64,000 nucleotides of DNA from Paralichthys olivaceus (taxonomy: Eukaryota; Chordata; Actinopteri; Pleuronectiformes; Paralichthyidae), in assembly GCF_024713975.1 (NCBI RefSeq), contig NC_091096.1, positions 24,887,458 through 24,951,457 of the forward strand, in the 5' to 3' direction. A program made the position numbers and the translations under genes. Positions 12,571 through 25,602 of the stretch are shown in pieces. Positions within the stretch are counted from its first letter, which is position 1. Each line of letters opens with the position of its first letter. Below the pieces are notes generated by a model. That model saw only the letters and a list, made by a program, of their open reading frames with translations, did not search any database and was not told the origin of the DNA.

Positions 12571-13207
12571 CTGTACACCTTTAAAAGGAGTTACATTGAA
12601 ATTACTATTAGGTAGCATTATAAAAAAACAACAATGCTTTCACTATCATGTCTTCCAACACTGACATACTCTCACACTTATCAAAGATGGAAATTCAGAA
12701 GTATTCATCTTTCCTTGCTGTTGATTTAACAAGTGTGCCATGGCTGCTTTCATGCTGGATCTGTGTCTTCTGATGGGTGTATGCCATCACAGGCATCCTT
12801 GAATTAAGTTTGCAATTATAGAGTTTTCCTGACATTTGGACTCAACTTCTGCCATGGTCCTGTTCCACCACAAATACTCAGAAGTATTCATCTTTCCTTG
12901 CTGTTGATTTAACAAGTGTGCCATGGCTGCTTTCATGCTGGATCTGTGTCTTCTGATGGGTGTATGCAATCACAGGCATCCTTGAATCAAGTTTGCAATT
13001 ATAGAGTTTTCCTGACATTTGGACTCAACTTCTGCCATGGTCCTGTTCCACCACAAGTACTCAGAAGTATTCATCTTTCCTTGTTGCAGATGCCCTTCAA
13101 CTGCTCTACCGTATGAAGTGGTACATTGTCGTTGGTAGTAATGTGTGTGTATAAATGTCAATTTACACTACGCGCAAATCTTTGACCCTAAAAATGCACC
13201 TTTTGAA

Positions 13208-13280
13208 GCCTGGATAGCTCAGCCGGTAGAGCATCAGACTTTTAATCTGAGGGTCCAGGGTTCAAGTCCCTGTTCAGGCG
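13208..13280 (+). tRNA. tRNA-Lys (TTT), copy 18
   Basis: Exact consensus; counterpart of copy 9. Confidence 0.96.
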
Positions 13281-13773
13281 CTGTACACCTTTAAAGGGAG
13301 TTACATTGAAATTACTATTAGGTAGCATTATAAAAAAACAACACTGCTTTCACTATCATGTCTTCCAACACTGACATACTCTCACACTTATCAAAGATGG
13401 AAATTAACAAGTGTGTCATGGCTGCTTTCATGCTGGATCTGTGTCTTATGAAGGATCTATGCCAACACAGGCATCCTTGAATCAAGTTTGCAAGTATAAA
13501 GTTTTCCTGACATTTGGACTCAACTTCTGCCATGGTCCTGTTCCACCACAAGTACTCAGAAGTATTCATCTTTCCTTGCCGTAGATTTAACCAGTGTGTC
13601 ATGGTCCTGTTCCACCACAAATACTAAGAAGTATTCATCTTTCCTTGTTGTAGATGCCCTTCGACTGCTCTACCGTATGAAGTGGTACATTGTCTTTGGT
13701 AGTAATGTATGCGTATATAAACGTCAATTTACACTACGCGCAAATCTTTGACCCTAAAGTTGCACCTTTTGAA

Positions 13774-13846
13774 GCCTGGATAGCTCAGCCGGTAGAGCAT
13801 CAGACTTTTAATCTGAGGGTCCAGGGTTCAAGTCCCTGTTCAGGCG
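13774..13846 (+). tRNA. tRNA-Lys (TTT), copy 19
   Basis: Exact consensus; counterpart of copy 10. Confidence 0.96.
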
Positions 13847-14453
13847 CTGTACTCCTTTAAAGGGAGTTGCATTGAAATTACTATTAGGTAGCATTATAAA
13901 AAAACAACACCCCTTTCACTATCATGTCTTCCAACACTGACATACTCTCACACTTATCCAAGATGGAAATTAACAAGTGTGTCATGGCTGCTTTCATGCT
14001 GGATCTGTGTCTTCTGATGGGTGTATGCAATCACAGGCATCCTTGAATTAAGTTTGCAATTATAGAGTTTTCCTGACATTTGGACTCAACTTCTGCCATG
14101 GTCCTGTTCCACCACAAATACTCAGAAGTATTCATCTTTCCTTGCTGTTGATTTAACAAGTGTGCCATGGCTGCTTTCATGCTGGATCTGTGTCTTCTGA
14201 TGGGTGTATGCCATCACAGGTATCCTTCAATCAAGTTTGCAAGTAAAGAGTTTTCCTGACATTTGGACTCAACTTCTGTCATGGTCCTGTTCCACCACAA
14301 GGACTCAAAAGTATTCATCTTTCCTTGTTGCAGATGCCCTTCAACTGCTCTACCGTATGAAGTGGTACATTGTCGTTGGTAGTAATGGATGTGTTTATAA
14401 ATGTCAATTTACACTACGCACAATTCTTTGACCCTAAAGATGCACCTTTTGAA

Positions 14454-14526
14454 GCCTGGGTAGCTCAGCCGGTAGAGCATCAGACTTTTAATCTGAGGGT
14501 CCAGGGTTCAATTCCCTGTTCAGGCG
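14454..14526 (+). tRNA. tRNA-Lys (TTT), copy 20, A7G and G59T
   Basis: Carries the same two changes as its duplicate, copy 11. Confidence 0.9.
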
Positions 14527-14777
14527 CTGTACTCCTTTAAAGGGAGTTACATTGAAATTCCTATTAGGTAGCATTATAAAAAAACAACACCGCTTTCACT
14601 ATCATGTCTTCCAACACTGACATACTCTCACACTTATCAAAGATGGAAATTAACAAGTGTGTCATGGCTGCTTTCATGCTGGATCTGTGTCTTCTGATGG
14701 GTGTATGCAATCACAGGCATCCTTGAATCAAGTTTGCAAGTACAGAGTTTTCCTGACATTTAGAATCAACTTCTGCC

Positions 14778-15387
14778 ATGGTCCTGTTCCACCACAAGTA
14801 CTCAGAAGTATTCATCCTTCCTTGCTGATGATTTAACCAGTGTGTCATTGTCCTGTTCCACCACAAGTACTCAGAAGTATTCATCTTTCCTTGCTGATGA
14901 TTTAACCAGTGTGTCATGGTCCTGTTCCACCACAAGTACTCAGAAGTATTCATCCTTCCTTGCTGATGATTTAACCAGTGTGTCATTGTCCTGTTCCACC
15001 ACAAGTACTCAGAAGTATTCATCCTTCCTTGCTGATGATTTAACCAGTGTGTCATTGTCCTGTTCCACCACAAGTACTCAGAAGTATTCATCCTTCCTTG
15101 CTGATGATTTAACCAGTGTTTCATGGTCCACCACAAATACTCAGAAGTATTCATCTTTCCTTGCCGTAGATTTAACCAGTGTGTCATGGTCCACAACAAG
15201 TACTCAGAAGTATTCACCTTACTTGCCGTAGATTTAACCAGTGTGTCATGGTCCTGTTCCACCACAAATACTAAGAAGTATTCATCTTTTCTTGCTGATG
15301 ATTTAACCAGTGTGTCATGGTCCTATTCCACCACAAATACTCAAAAGTATTCATCTTTCCTTGCTGTTGATTTAACAAGTGTGCCAT
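14778..15387 (+). repeat. 69-bp minisatellite run
   Basis: About nine units between tRNA copies 20 and 21, with the same order of variants as the run at 7510. Confidence 0.92.
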
Positions 15388-15672
15388 GGCTGCTTTCATG
15401 CTGGATCTGTGTCTTCTGATGGGTGTATGCCATCACAGGTATCCTTCAATCAAGTTTGCAAGTAAAGAGTTTTCCTGACATTTGGACTCAACTTCTGCCA
15501 TGGTCCTGTTCCACCACAAGGACTCAAAAGTATTCATCTTTCCTTGTTGCAGATGCCCTTCAACTGCTCTACCGTATGAAGTGGTACATTGTCGTTGGTA
15601 GTAATGGATGTGTGTATAAATGTCAATTTACACTACGCGCGAATCTTTGACCCTAAAGATGCACCTTTTGAA

Positions 15673-15745
15673 GCCTGGATAGCTCAGCCGGTAGAGCATC
15701 AGACTTTTAATCTGAGGGTCCAGGGTTCAAGTCCCTGTTCAGGCG
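15673..15745 (+). tRNA. tRNA-Lys (TTT), copy 21
   Basis: Exact consensus; counterpart of copy 12 and the last tRNA in the 7268-bp duplication. Confidence 0.96.
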
Positions 15746-15995
15746 CTGTACACCTTTAAAGGGAGTTACATTGAAATTCCTATTAGGTAGCATTATAAAA
15801 AAACAACACCGCTTTCACTATCATGTCTTCCAACACTGACATACTCTCACACTTATCAAAGATGGAAATTAACAAGTGTGTCATGGCTGCTTTCATGCTG
15901 GATCTGTGTCTTCTGATGGGTGTATGCAATCACAGGCATCCTTGAATCAAGTTTGCAAGTACAGAGTTTTCCTGACATTTAGAATCAACTTCTGC

Positions 15996-16393
15996 CATGG
16001 TCCTGTTCCACCACAAGTACTCAGAAGTATTCATCCTTCCTTGCTGATGATTTAACCAGTGTGTCATTGTCCTGTTCCACCACAAGTACTCAGAAGTATT
16101 CATCTTTCCTTGCTGATGATTTAACCAGTGTTTCATGGTCCACCACAAATACTCAGAAGTATTCATCTTTCCTTGCCGTAGATTTAACCAGTGTGTCCTG
16201 TTCCACAACAAGTACTCAGAAGTATTCACCTTACTTGCCGTAGATTTAACCAGTGTGTCATGGTCCACAACAAGTACTCAGAAGTATTCACCTTACTTGC
16301 CGTAGATTTAACCAGTGTGTCATGGTCCTGTTCCACCACAAATACTAAGAAGTATTCATCTTTTCTTGCTGATGATTTAACCAGTGTGTCATG
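15996..16393 (+). repeat. 69-bp minisatellite run
   Basis: About six units between tRNA copies 21 and 22. It matches the run at 8728 until about 16317, where the two copies diverge. Confidence 0.9.
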
Positions 16394-16860
16394 GCTGCTT
16401 TCATGCTGGATCTGTGTCTTCTGATGGGTGTATGCCATCACAGGTATCCTTCAATCAAGTTTGCAAGTAAAGAGTTTTCCTGACATTTGGACTCAACTTC
16501 TGCCATGGTCCTATTCCACCACAAATACTCAAAAGTATTCATCTTTCCTTGCTGTTGATTTAACAAGTGTGCCATGGCTGCTTTCATGCTGGATCTGTGT
16601 CTTCTGATGGGTGTATGCCATCACAGGTATCCTTCAATCAAGTTTGCAAGTAAAGAGTTTTCCTGACATTTGGACTCAACTTCTGCCATGGTCCTGTTCC
16701 ACCACAAGGACTCAAAAGTATTCATCTTTCCTTGTTGCAGATGCCCTTCAACTGCTCTACCGTATGAAGTGGTACATTGTCGTTGGTAGTAATGGATGTG
16801 TGTATAAATGTCAATTTACACTACGCGCAGATCTTTGACCCTAAAGATGCACCTTTTGAA

Positions 16861-16933
16861 GCCTGGATAGCTCAGCCGGTAGAGCATCAGACTTTTAATC
16901 TGAGGGTCCAGGGTTCAAGTCCCTGTTCAGGCG
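16861..16933 (+). tRNA. tRNA-Lys (TTT), copy 22
   Basis: Exact consensus, 1188 bp after copy 21. Confidence 0.96.
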
Positions 16934-17367
16934 CTGTACTCCTTTAAAGGGAGTTACATTGAAATTACTATTAGGTAGCATTATAAAAAAACAACACCCC
17001 TTTCACTATCATGTCTTCCAACACTGACATACTCTCACACTTATCAAAGATGGAAATTAACAAGTGTGTCATGGCTGCTTTCATGCTGGATCTGTGTCTT
17101 CTGATGGGTGTATGCAATCACAGGCATCCTTGAATTAAGTTTGCAATTATAGAGTTTTCCTGACATTTGGACTCAACTTCTGCCATGGTCCTGTTCCACC
17201 ACAAATACTCAGAAGTATTCATCTTTCCTTGCTGTTGATTTAACAAGTGTGCCATGGCTGCTTTCATGCTGGATCTGTGTCTTCTGATGGGTGTATGCAA
17301 TCACAGGCATCCTTGAATCAAGTTTGCAAGTACAGAGTTTTCCTGACATTTAGAATCAACTTCTGCC

Positions 17368-17909
17368 ATGGTCCTGTTCCACCACAAGTACTCAGAAGTA
17401 TTCATCCTTCCTTGCTGATGATTTAACCAGTGTGTCATTGTCCTGTTCCACCACAAGTACTCAGAAGTATTCATCTTTCCTTGCTGATGATTTAACCAGT
17501 GTGTCATGGTCCTGTTCCACCACAAGTACTCAGAAGTATTCATCTTTTCTTGCTGATGATTTAACCAGTGTTTCATGGTCCACCACAAATACTCAGAAGT
17601 ATTCATCTTTCCTTGCCGTAGATTTAACCAGTGTGTCATGGTCCACAACAAGTACTCAGAAGTATTCACCTTACTTGCCGTAGATTTAACCAGTGTGTCA
17701 TGGTCCACAACAAGTACTCAGAAGTATTCACCTTACTTGCCGTAGATTTAACCAGTGTGTCATGGTCCTGTTCCACCACAAATACTAAGAAGTATTCATC
17801 TTTTCTTGCTGATGATTTAACCAGTGTGTCATGGTCCTATTCCACCACAAATACTCAAAAGTATTCATCTTTCCTTGCTGTTGATTTAACAAGTGTGCCA
17901 TGGCTGCTT
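17368..17909 (+). repeat. 69-bp minisatellite run
   Basis: About eight units between tRNA copies 22 and 23. Confidence 0.9.
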
Positions 17910-18186
17910 TCATGCTGGATCTGTGTCTTCTGATGGGTGTATGCCATCACAGGTATCCTTCAATCAAGTTTGCAAGTAAAGAGTTTTCCTGACATTTGGA
18001 CTCAACTTCTGCCATGGTCCTGTTCCACCACAAGGACTCAAAAGTATTCATCTTTCCTTGTTGCAGATGCCCTTCAACTGCTCTACCGTATGAAGTGGTA
18101 CATTGTCGTTGGTAGTAATGGATGTGTGTATAAATGTCAATTTACACTACGCGCAAATCTTTGACCCTAAAGATGCACCTTTTGAA

Positions 18187-18259
18187 GCCTGGATAGCTCA
18201 GCCGGTAGAGCATCAGACTTTTAATCTGAGGGTCCAGGGTTCAAGTCCCTGTTCAGGCG
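18187..18259 (+). tRNA. tRNA-Lys (TTT), copy 23
   Basis: Exact consensus, 1326 bp after copy 22. Confidence 0.96.
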
Positions 18260-18507
18260 CTGTACTCCTTTAAAGGGAGTTACATTGAAATTCCTATTAG
18301 GTAGCATTATAAAAAAACAACACCGCTTTCACTATCATGTCTTCCAACACTGACATACTCTCACACTTATCAAAGATGGAAATTAACAAGTGTGTCATGG
18401 CTGCTTTCATGCTGGATCTGTGTCTTCTGATGGGTGTATGCAATCACAGGCATCCTTGAATCAAGTTTGCAAGTACAGAGTTTTCCTGACATTTAGAATC
18501 AACTTCT

Positions 18508-18989
18508 GCCATGGTCCTGTTCCACCACAAGTACTCAGAAGTATTCATCCTTCCTTGCTGATGATTTAACCAGTGTGTCATTGTCCTGTTCCACCACAAG
18601 TACTCAGAAGTATTCATCTTTCCTTGCTGATGATTTAACCAGTGTGTCATGGTCCTGTTCCACCACAAGTACTCAGAAGTATTCATCTTTTCTTGCTGAT
18701 GATTTAACCAGTGTGTCATGGTCCACAACAAGTACTCAGAAGTATTCACCTTACTTGCCGTAGATTTAACCAGTGTGTCATGGTCCACAACAAGTACTCA
18801 GAAGTATTCACCTTACTTGCCGTAGATTTAACCAGTGTGTCATGGTCCTGTTCCACCACAAATACTAAGAAGTATTCATCTTTTCTTGCTGATGATTTAA
18901 CCAGTGTGTCATGGTCCTATTCCACCACAAATACTCAAAAGTATTCATCTTTCCTTGCTGTTGATTTAACAAGTGTGCCATGGCTGCTT
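18508..18989 (+). repeat. 69-bp minisatellite run
   Basis: About seven units between tRNA copies 23 and 24. It marks the start of the 4811-bp higher-order duplication. Confidence 0.9.
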
Positions 18990-19266
18990 TCATGCTGGAT
19001 CTGTGTCTTCTGATGGGTGTATGCCATCACAGGTATCCTTCAATCAAGTTTGCAAGTAAAGAGTTTTCCTGACATTTGGACTCAACTTCTGCCATGGTCC
19101 TGTTCCACCACAAGGACTCAAAAGTATTCATCTTTCCTTGTTGCAGATGCCCTTCAACTGCTCTACCGTATGAAGTGGTACATTGTCGTTGGTAGTAATG
19201 TATGTGTATATAAACGTCAATTTACACTACACGCAAATCTTTGACCCTAAAGATGCACCTTTTGAA

Positions 19267-19339
19267 GCCTGGATAGCTCAGCTGGTAGAGCATCAGACTT
19301 TTAATCTGAGGGTCCAGGGTTCAAGTCCCTGTTCAGGCG
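19267..19339 (+). tRNA. tRNA-Lys (TTT), copy 24, C17T
   Basis: Consensus except C17T in the D loop, shared with copy 30, which is 4811 bp downstream. Confidence 0.94.
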
Positions 19340-19587
19340 CTGTACTCCTTTAAAGGGAGTTACATTGAAATTCCTATTAGGTAGGATTATAAAAAAACAA
19401 CACAGCTTTCACTATCCTGTCTTCCAACACTGACATACTCTCACACTTATCAAAGATGGAAATTAACAAGTGTGTCATGGCTGCTTTCATGCTGGATCTG
19501 TGTCTTCTGATGGGTGTATGCAATCACAGGCATCCTTGAATCAAGTTTGCAAGTACAGAGTTTTCCTGACATTTAGAATCAACTTCT

Positions 19588-19867
19588 GCCATGGTCCTGT
19601 TCCACCACAAGTACTCAGAAGTATTCATCCTTCCTTGCTGATGATTTAACCAGTGTGTCATTGTCCTGTTCCACCACAAGTACTCAGAAGTATTCACCTT
19701 ACTTGCCGTAGATTTAACCAGTGTGTCATGGTCCTGTTCCACCACAAATACTCAGAAGTATTCATCTTTTCTTGCTGATGATTTAACCAGTGTGTCATGG
19801 TCCTATTCCACCACAAATACTCAAAAGTATTCATCTCTCCTTGCTGTTGATTTAACAAGTGTGCCAT
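19588..19867 (+). repeat. 69-bp minisatellite run
   Basis: About four units between tRNA copies 24 and 25; repeated 4811 bp downstream at 24397-24677. Confidence 0.9.
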
Positions 19868-20152
19868 GGCTGCTTTCATGCTGGATCTGTGTCTTCTGAT
19901 GGGTGTATGCCATCACAGGTATCCTTCAATCAAGTTTGCAAGTAAAGAGTTTTCCTGACATTTGGACTCAACTTCTGCCATGGTCCTGTTCCACCACAAG
20001 GACTCAAAAGTATTCATCTTTCCTTGTTGCAGATGCCCTTCAACTGCTCTACCGTATGAAGTGGTACATTGTCGTTGGTAGTAATGGATGTGTGTATAAA
20101 TGTCAATTTACACTACGCGCAAATCTTTGACCCTAAAGATGCACCTTTTGAA

Positions 20153-20225
20153 GCCTGGATAGCTCAGCCGGTAGAGCATCAGACTTTTAATCTGAGGGTC
20201 CAGGGTTCAAGTCCCTGTTCAGGCG
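20153..20225 (+). tRNA. tRNA-Lys (TTT), copy 25
   Basis: Exact consensus; counterpart of copy 31. Confidence 0.96.
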
Positions 20226-20718
20226 CTGTACACCTTTAAAGGGAGTTACATTGAAATTACTATTAGGTAGCATTATAAAAAAACAACACCGCTTTCACTA
20301 TCATGTCTTCCAACACTGACATACTCTCACACTTATCAAAGATGGAAATTAACAAGTGTGTCATGGCTGCTTTCATGCTGGATTTGTGTCTTACGAAGGA
20401 TCTATGCCAACATAGGCATCCTTCAATCAAGTTTGCAAGTATAAAGTTTTCCTGACATTTGGACTCAACTTCTGCCATGGTCCTGTTCCACCACAAATAC
20501 TCAGAAGTATTCATCTTTCCTTGCTGTTGATTTAACAAGTGTGTCATGGTCCTGTTCCACCACAAATACTAAGAAGTATTCATCTTTCCTTGTTGCAGAT
20601 GCCCTTCGACTGCTCTACCGTATGAAGTGGTACATTGTCTTTGGTAGTAATGTATGTGTATATAAACGTCAATTTACACTACACGCAAATCTTTGACCCT
20701 AAAGATGCACCTTTTGAA

Positions 20719-20791
20719 GCCTGGATAGCTCAGCCGGTAGAGCATCAGACTTTTAATCTGAGGGTCCAGGGTTCAAGTCCCTGTTCAGGTG
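20719..20791 (+). tRNA. tRNA-Lys (TTT), copy 26, C72T
   Basis: Consensus except C72T; counterpart of copy 32. Confidence 0.93.
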
Positions 20792-21398
20792 CTGTACTCC
20801 TTTAAAGGGAGTTACATTGAAATTACTATTAGGTAGCATTATAAAAAAACAACACCCCTTTCACTATCATGTCTTCCAACACTGACATACTCTCACACTT
20901 ATCAAAGATGGAAATTAACAAGTGTGTCATGGCTGCTTTCATGCTGGATCTGTGTCTTCTGATGGGTGTATGCAATCACAGGCATCCTTGAATTAAGTTT
21001 GCAATTATAGAGTTTTCCTGACATTTGGACTCAACTTCTGCCATGGTCCTGTTCCACCACAAATACTCAGAAGTATTCATCTTTCCTTGCTGTTGATTTA
21101 ACAAGTGTGCCATGGCTGCTTTCATGCTGGATCTGTGTCTTCTGATGGGTGTATGCCATCACAGGTATCCTTCAATCAAGTTTGCAAGTAAAGAGTTTTC
21201 CTGACATTTGGACTCAACTTCTGTCATGGTCCTGTTCCACCACAAGGACTCAAAAGTATTCATCTTTCCTTGTTGCAGATGCCCTTCAACTGCTCTACCG
21301 TATGAAGTGGTACATTGTCGTTGGTAGTAATGGATGTGTTTATAAATGTCAATTTACACTACGCACAATTCTTTGACCCTAAAGATGCACCTTTTGAA

Positions 21399-21471
21399 GC
21401 CTGGATAGCTCAGCCGGTAGAGCATCAGACTTTTAATCTGAGGGTCCAGGGTTCAAGTCCCTGTTCAGGCG
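21399..21471 (+). tRNA. tRNA-Lys (TTT), copy 27
   Basis: Exact consensus; counterpart of copy 33. Confidence 0.96.
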
Positions 21472-21895
21472 CTGTACTCCTTTAAAGGGAGTTACATTGA
21501 AATTCCTATTAGGTAGCATTATAAAAAAACAACACCGCTTTCACTATCATGTCTTCCAACACTGACATACTCTCACACTTATCAAAGATGGAAATTAACA
21601 AGTGTGTCATGGCTGCTTTCATGCTGGATCTGTGTCTTCTGATGGGTGTATGCCATCACAGGTATCCTTCAATCAAGTTTGCAAGTAAAGCGTTTTCCTG
21701 ACATTTGGACTCAACTTCTGTCATGGTCCTGTTCCACCACAAGGACTCAAAAGTATTCATCTTTCCTTGTTGCAGATGCCCTTCGACTGCTCTACTGTAT
21801 GAAGTGGTACATTGTCTTTGGTAGTAATGTATGCGTATATAAACGTCAATTTACACTACACGCAAATCTTTGACCCTAAAGATGCACCTTTTGAA

Positions 21896-21968
21896 GCCTG
21901 GATAGCTCAGCCGGTAGAGCATCAGACTTTTAATCTGAGGGTCCAGGGTTCAAGTCCCTGTTCAGGCG
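21896..21968 (+). tRNA. tRNA-Lys (TTT), copy 28
   Basis: Exact consensus. It is 497 bp after copy 27, the shortest spacing (566 minus one 69-bp unit). The 3' flank has the private variant cctataaagag, shared with copy 34. Confidence 0.96.
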
Positions 21969-22575
21969 CTGTACTCCTATAAAGAGAGTTACATTGAAAT
22001 TACTATTAGGTAGCATTATAAAAAAACAACACCCCTTTCACTATCATGTCTTCCAACACTGACATACTCTCACACTTATCAAAGATGGAAATTAACAAGT
22101 GTGTCATGGCTGCTTTCATGCTGGATCTGTGTCTTCTGATGGGTGTATGCAATCACAGGCATCCTTGAATTAAGTTTGCAATTATAGAGTTTTCCTGACA
22201 TTTGGACTCAACTTCTGTCATGGTCCTGTTCCACCACAAATACTCAGAAGTATTCATCTTTCCTTGCTGTTGATTTAACAAGTGTACCATGGCTGCTTTC
22301 ATGCTGGATCTGTGTCTTCTGATGGGTGTATGCCATCACAGGTATCCTTCAATCAAGTTTGCAAGTAAAGAGTTTTCCTGACATTTGGACTCAACTTCTG
22401 TCATGGTCCTGTTCCACCACAAGGACTCAAAAGTATTCATCTTTCCTTGTTGCAGATGCCCTTCAACTGCTCTACCGTATGAAGTGGTACATTGTCGTTG
22501 GTAGTAATGGATGTGTTTATAAATGTCAATTTACACTACGCACAATTCTTTGACCCTAAAGATGCACCTTTTGAA

Positions 22576-22648
22576 GCCTGGATAGCTCAGCCGGTAGAGC
22601 ATCAGACTTTTAATCTGAGGGTCCAGGGTTCAAGTCCCTGTTCAGGCG
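22576..22648 (+). tRNA. tRNA-Lys (TTT), copy 29
   Basis: Exact consensus; counterpart of copy 35. Confidence 0.96.
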
Positions 22649-22856
22649 CTGTACTCCTTTAAAGGGAGTTACATTGAAATTCCTATTAGGTAGCATTATA
22701 AAAAAACAACACCGCTTTCACTATCATGTCTTCCAACACTGACATACTCTCACACTTATCAAAGATGGAAATTAACAAGTGTGTCATGGCTGCTTTCATG
22801 CTGGATCTGTGTCTTCTGATGGGTGTATGCAATCACAGGCATCCTTGAATCAAGTT

Positions 22857-23789
22857 TTCATGGTCCACCACAAATACTCAGAAGTATTCATCTTTCCTTG
22901 CCGTAGATTTAACCAGTGTGTCATGGTCCACAACAAGTACTCAGAAGTATTCACCTTACTTGCCGTAGATTTAACCAGTGTGTCATGGTCCTGTTCCACC
23001 ACAAATACTAAGAAGTATTCATCTTTTCTTGCTGATGATTTAACCAGTGTGTCATGGTCCTATTCCACCACAAATACTCAAAAGTATTCATCTTTCCTTG
23101 CTGTTGATTTAACAAGTGTGCCATGGCTGCTTTCATGCTGGATCTGTGTCTTCTGATGGGTGTATGCCATCACAGGTATCCTTCAATCAAGTTTTCATGG
23201 TCCACCACAAATACTCAGAAGTATTCATCTTTCCTTGCCGTAGATTTAACCAGTGTGTCATGGTCCACAACAAGTACTCAGAAGTATTCACCTTACTTGC
23301 CGTAGATTTAACCAGTGTGTCATGGTCCTGTTCCACCACAAGTACTCAGAAGTATTCATCCTTCCTTGCTGATGATTTAACCAGTGTGTCATTGTCCTGT
23401 TCCACCACAAGTACTCAGAAGTATTCATCTTTCCTTGCTGATGATTTAACCAGTGTGTCATGGTCCTGTTCCACCACAAGTACTCAGAAGTATTCATCTT
23501 TTCTTGCTGATGATTTAACCAGTGTGTCATGGTCCACAACAAGTACTCAGAAGTATTCACCTTACTTGCCGTAGATTTAACCAGTGTGTCATGGTCCACA
23601 ACAAGTACTCAGAAGTATTCACCTTACTTGCCGTAGATTTAACCAGTGTGTCATGGTCCTGTTCCACCACAAATACTAAGAAGTATTCATCTTTTCTTGC
23701 TGATGATTTAACCAGTGTGTCATGGTCCTATTCCACCACAAATACTCAAAAGTATTCATCTTTCCTTGCTGTTGATTTAACAAGTGTGC
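22857..23789 (+). repeat. 69-bp minisatellite runs with an internal core fragment
   Basis: Two runs (22857-23123 and 23194-23789) separated by a 70-bp fragment of the unit core. Each run begins at the same junction, caagttt|tcatggtcc, where normal units continue as caagtttgcaag. This accounts for the 1502-bp gap between tRNA copies 29 and 30. Confidence 0.88.
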
Positions 23790-24077
23790 CATGGCTGCTT
23801 TCATGCTGGATCTGTGTCTTCTGATGGGTGTATGCCATCACAGGTATCCTTCAATCAAGTTTGCAAGTAAAGAGTTTTCCTGACATTTGGACTCAACTTC
23901 TGCCATGGTCCTGTTCCACCACAAGGACTCAAAAGTATTCATCTTTCCTTGTTGCAGATGCCCTTCAACTGCTCTACCGTATGAAGTGGTACATTGTCGT
24001 TGGTAGTAATGTATGTGTATATAAACGTCAATTTACACTACACGCAAATCTTTGACCCTAAAGATGCACCTTTTGAA

Positions 24078-24150
24078 GCCTGGATAGCTCAGCTGGTAGA
24101 GCATCAGACTTTTAATCTGAGGGTCCAGGGTTCAAGTCCCTGTTCAGGCG
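24078..24150 (+). tRNA. tRNA-Lys (TTT), copy 30, C17T
   Basis: Carries the same C17T as copy 24. The 1502-bp gap before it is the largest in the array. Confidence 0.94.
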
Positions 24151-24396
24151 CTGTACTCCTTTAAAGGGAGTTACATTGAAATTCCTATTAGGTAGGATTA
24201 TAAAAAAACAACACAGCTTTCACTATCCTGTCTTCCAACACTGACATACTCTCACACTTATCAAAGATGGAAATTAACAAGTGTGTCATGGCTGCTTTCA
24301 TGCTGGATCTGTGTCTTCTGATGGGTGTATGCAATCACAGGCATCCTTGAATCAAGTTTGCAAGTACAGAGTTTTCCTGACATTTAGAATCAACTT

Positions 24397-24677
24397 CTGC
24401 CATGGTCCTGTTCCACCACAAGTACTCAGAAGTATTCATCCTTCCTTGCTGATGATTTAACCAGTGTGTCATTGTCCTGTTCCACCACAAGTACTCAGAA
24501 GTATTCACCTTACTTGCCGTAGATTTAACCAGTGTGTCATGGTCCTGTTCCACCACAAATACTCAGAAGTATTCATCTTTTCTTGCTGATGATTTAACCA
24601 GTGTGTCATGGTCCTATTCCACCACAAATACTCAAAAGTATTCATCTCTCCTTGCTGTTGATTTAACAAGTGTGCCA
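24397..24677 (+). repeat. 69-bp minisatellite run
   Basis: About four units between tRNA copies 30 and 31; counterpart of 19588-19867. Confidence 0.9.
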
Positions 24678-24963
24678 TGGCTGCTTTCATGCTGGATCTG
24701 TGTCTTCTGATGGGTGTATGCCATCACAGGTATCCTTCAATCAAGTTTGCAAGTAAAGAGTTTTCCTGACATTTGGACTCAACTTCTGCCATGGTCCTGT
24801 TCCACCACAAGGACTCAAAAGTATTCATCTTTCCTTGTTGCAGATGCCCTTCAACTGCTCTACCGTATGAAGTGGTACATTGTCGTTGGTAGTAATGGAT
24901 GTGTGTATAAATGTCAATTTACACTACGCGCAAATCTTTGACCCTAAAGATGCACCTTTTGAA

Positions 24964-25036
24964 GCCTGGATAGCTCAGCCGGTAGAGCATCAGACTTTTA
25001 ATCTGAGGGTCCAGGGTTCAAGTCCCTGTTCAGGCG
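24964..25036 (+). tRNA. tRNA-Lys (TTT), copy 31
   Basis: Exact consensus; counterpart of copy 25. Confidence 0.96.
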
Positions 25037-25529
25037 CTGTACACCTTTAAAGGGAGTTACATTGAAATTACTATTAGGTAGCATTATAAAAAAACAACAC
25101 CGCTTTCACTATCATGTCTTCCAACACTGACATACTCTCACACTTATCAAAGATGGAAATTAACAAGTGTGTCATGGCTGCTTTCATGCTGGATTTGTGT
25201 CTTACGAAGGATCTATGCCAACATAGGCATCCTTCAATCAAGTTTGCAAGTATAAAGTTTTCCTGACATTTGGACTCAACTTCTGCCATGGTCCTGTTCC
25301 ACCACAAATACTCAGAAGTATTCATCTTTCCTTGCTGTTGATTTAACAAGTGTGTCATGGTCCTGTTCCACCACAAATACTAAGAAGTATTCATCTTTCC
25401 TTGTTGCAGATGCCCTTCGACTGCTCTACCGTATGAAGTGGTACATTGTCTTTGGTAGTAATGTATGTGTATATAAACGTCAATTTACACTACACGCAAA
25501 TCTTTGACCCTAAAGATGCACCTTTTGAA

Positions 25530-25602
25530 GCCTGGATAGCTCAGCCGGTAGAGCATCAGACTTTTAATCTGAGGGTCCAGGGTTCAAGTCCCTGTTCAGG
25601 TG
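25530..25602 (+). tRNA. tRNA-Lys (TTT), copy 32, C72T
   Basis: Consensus except C72T; counterpart of copy 26. Confidence 0.93.
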
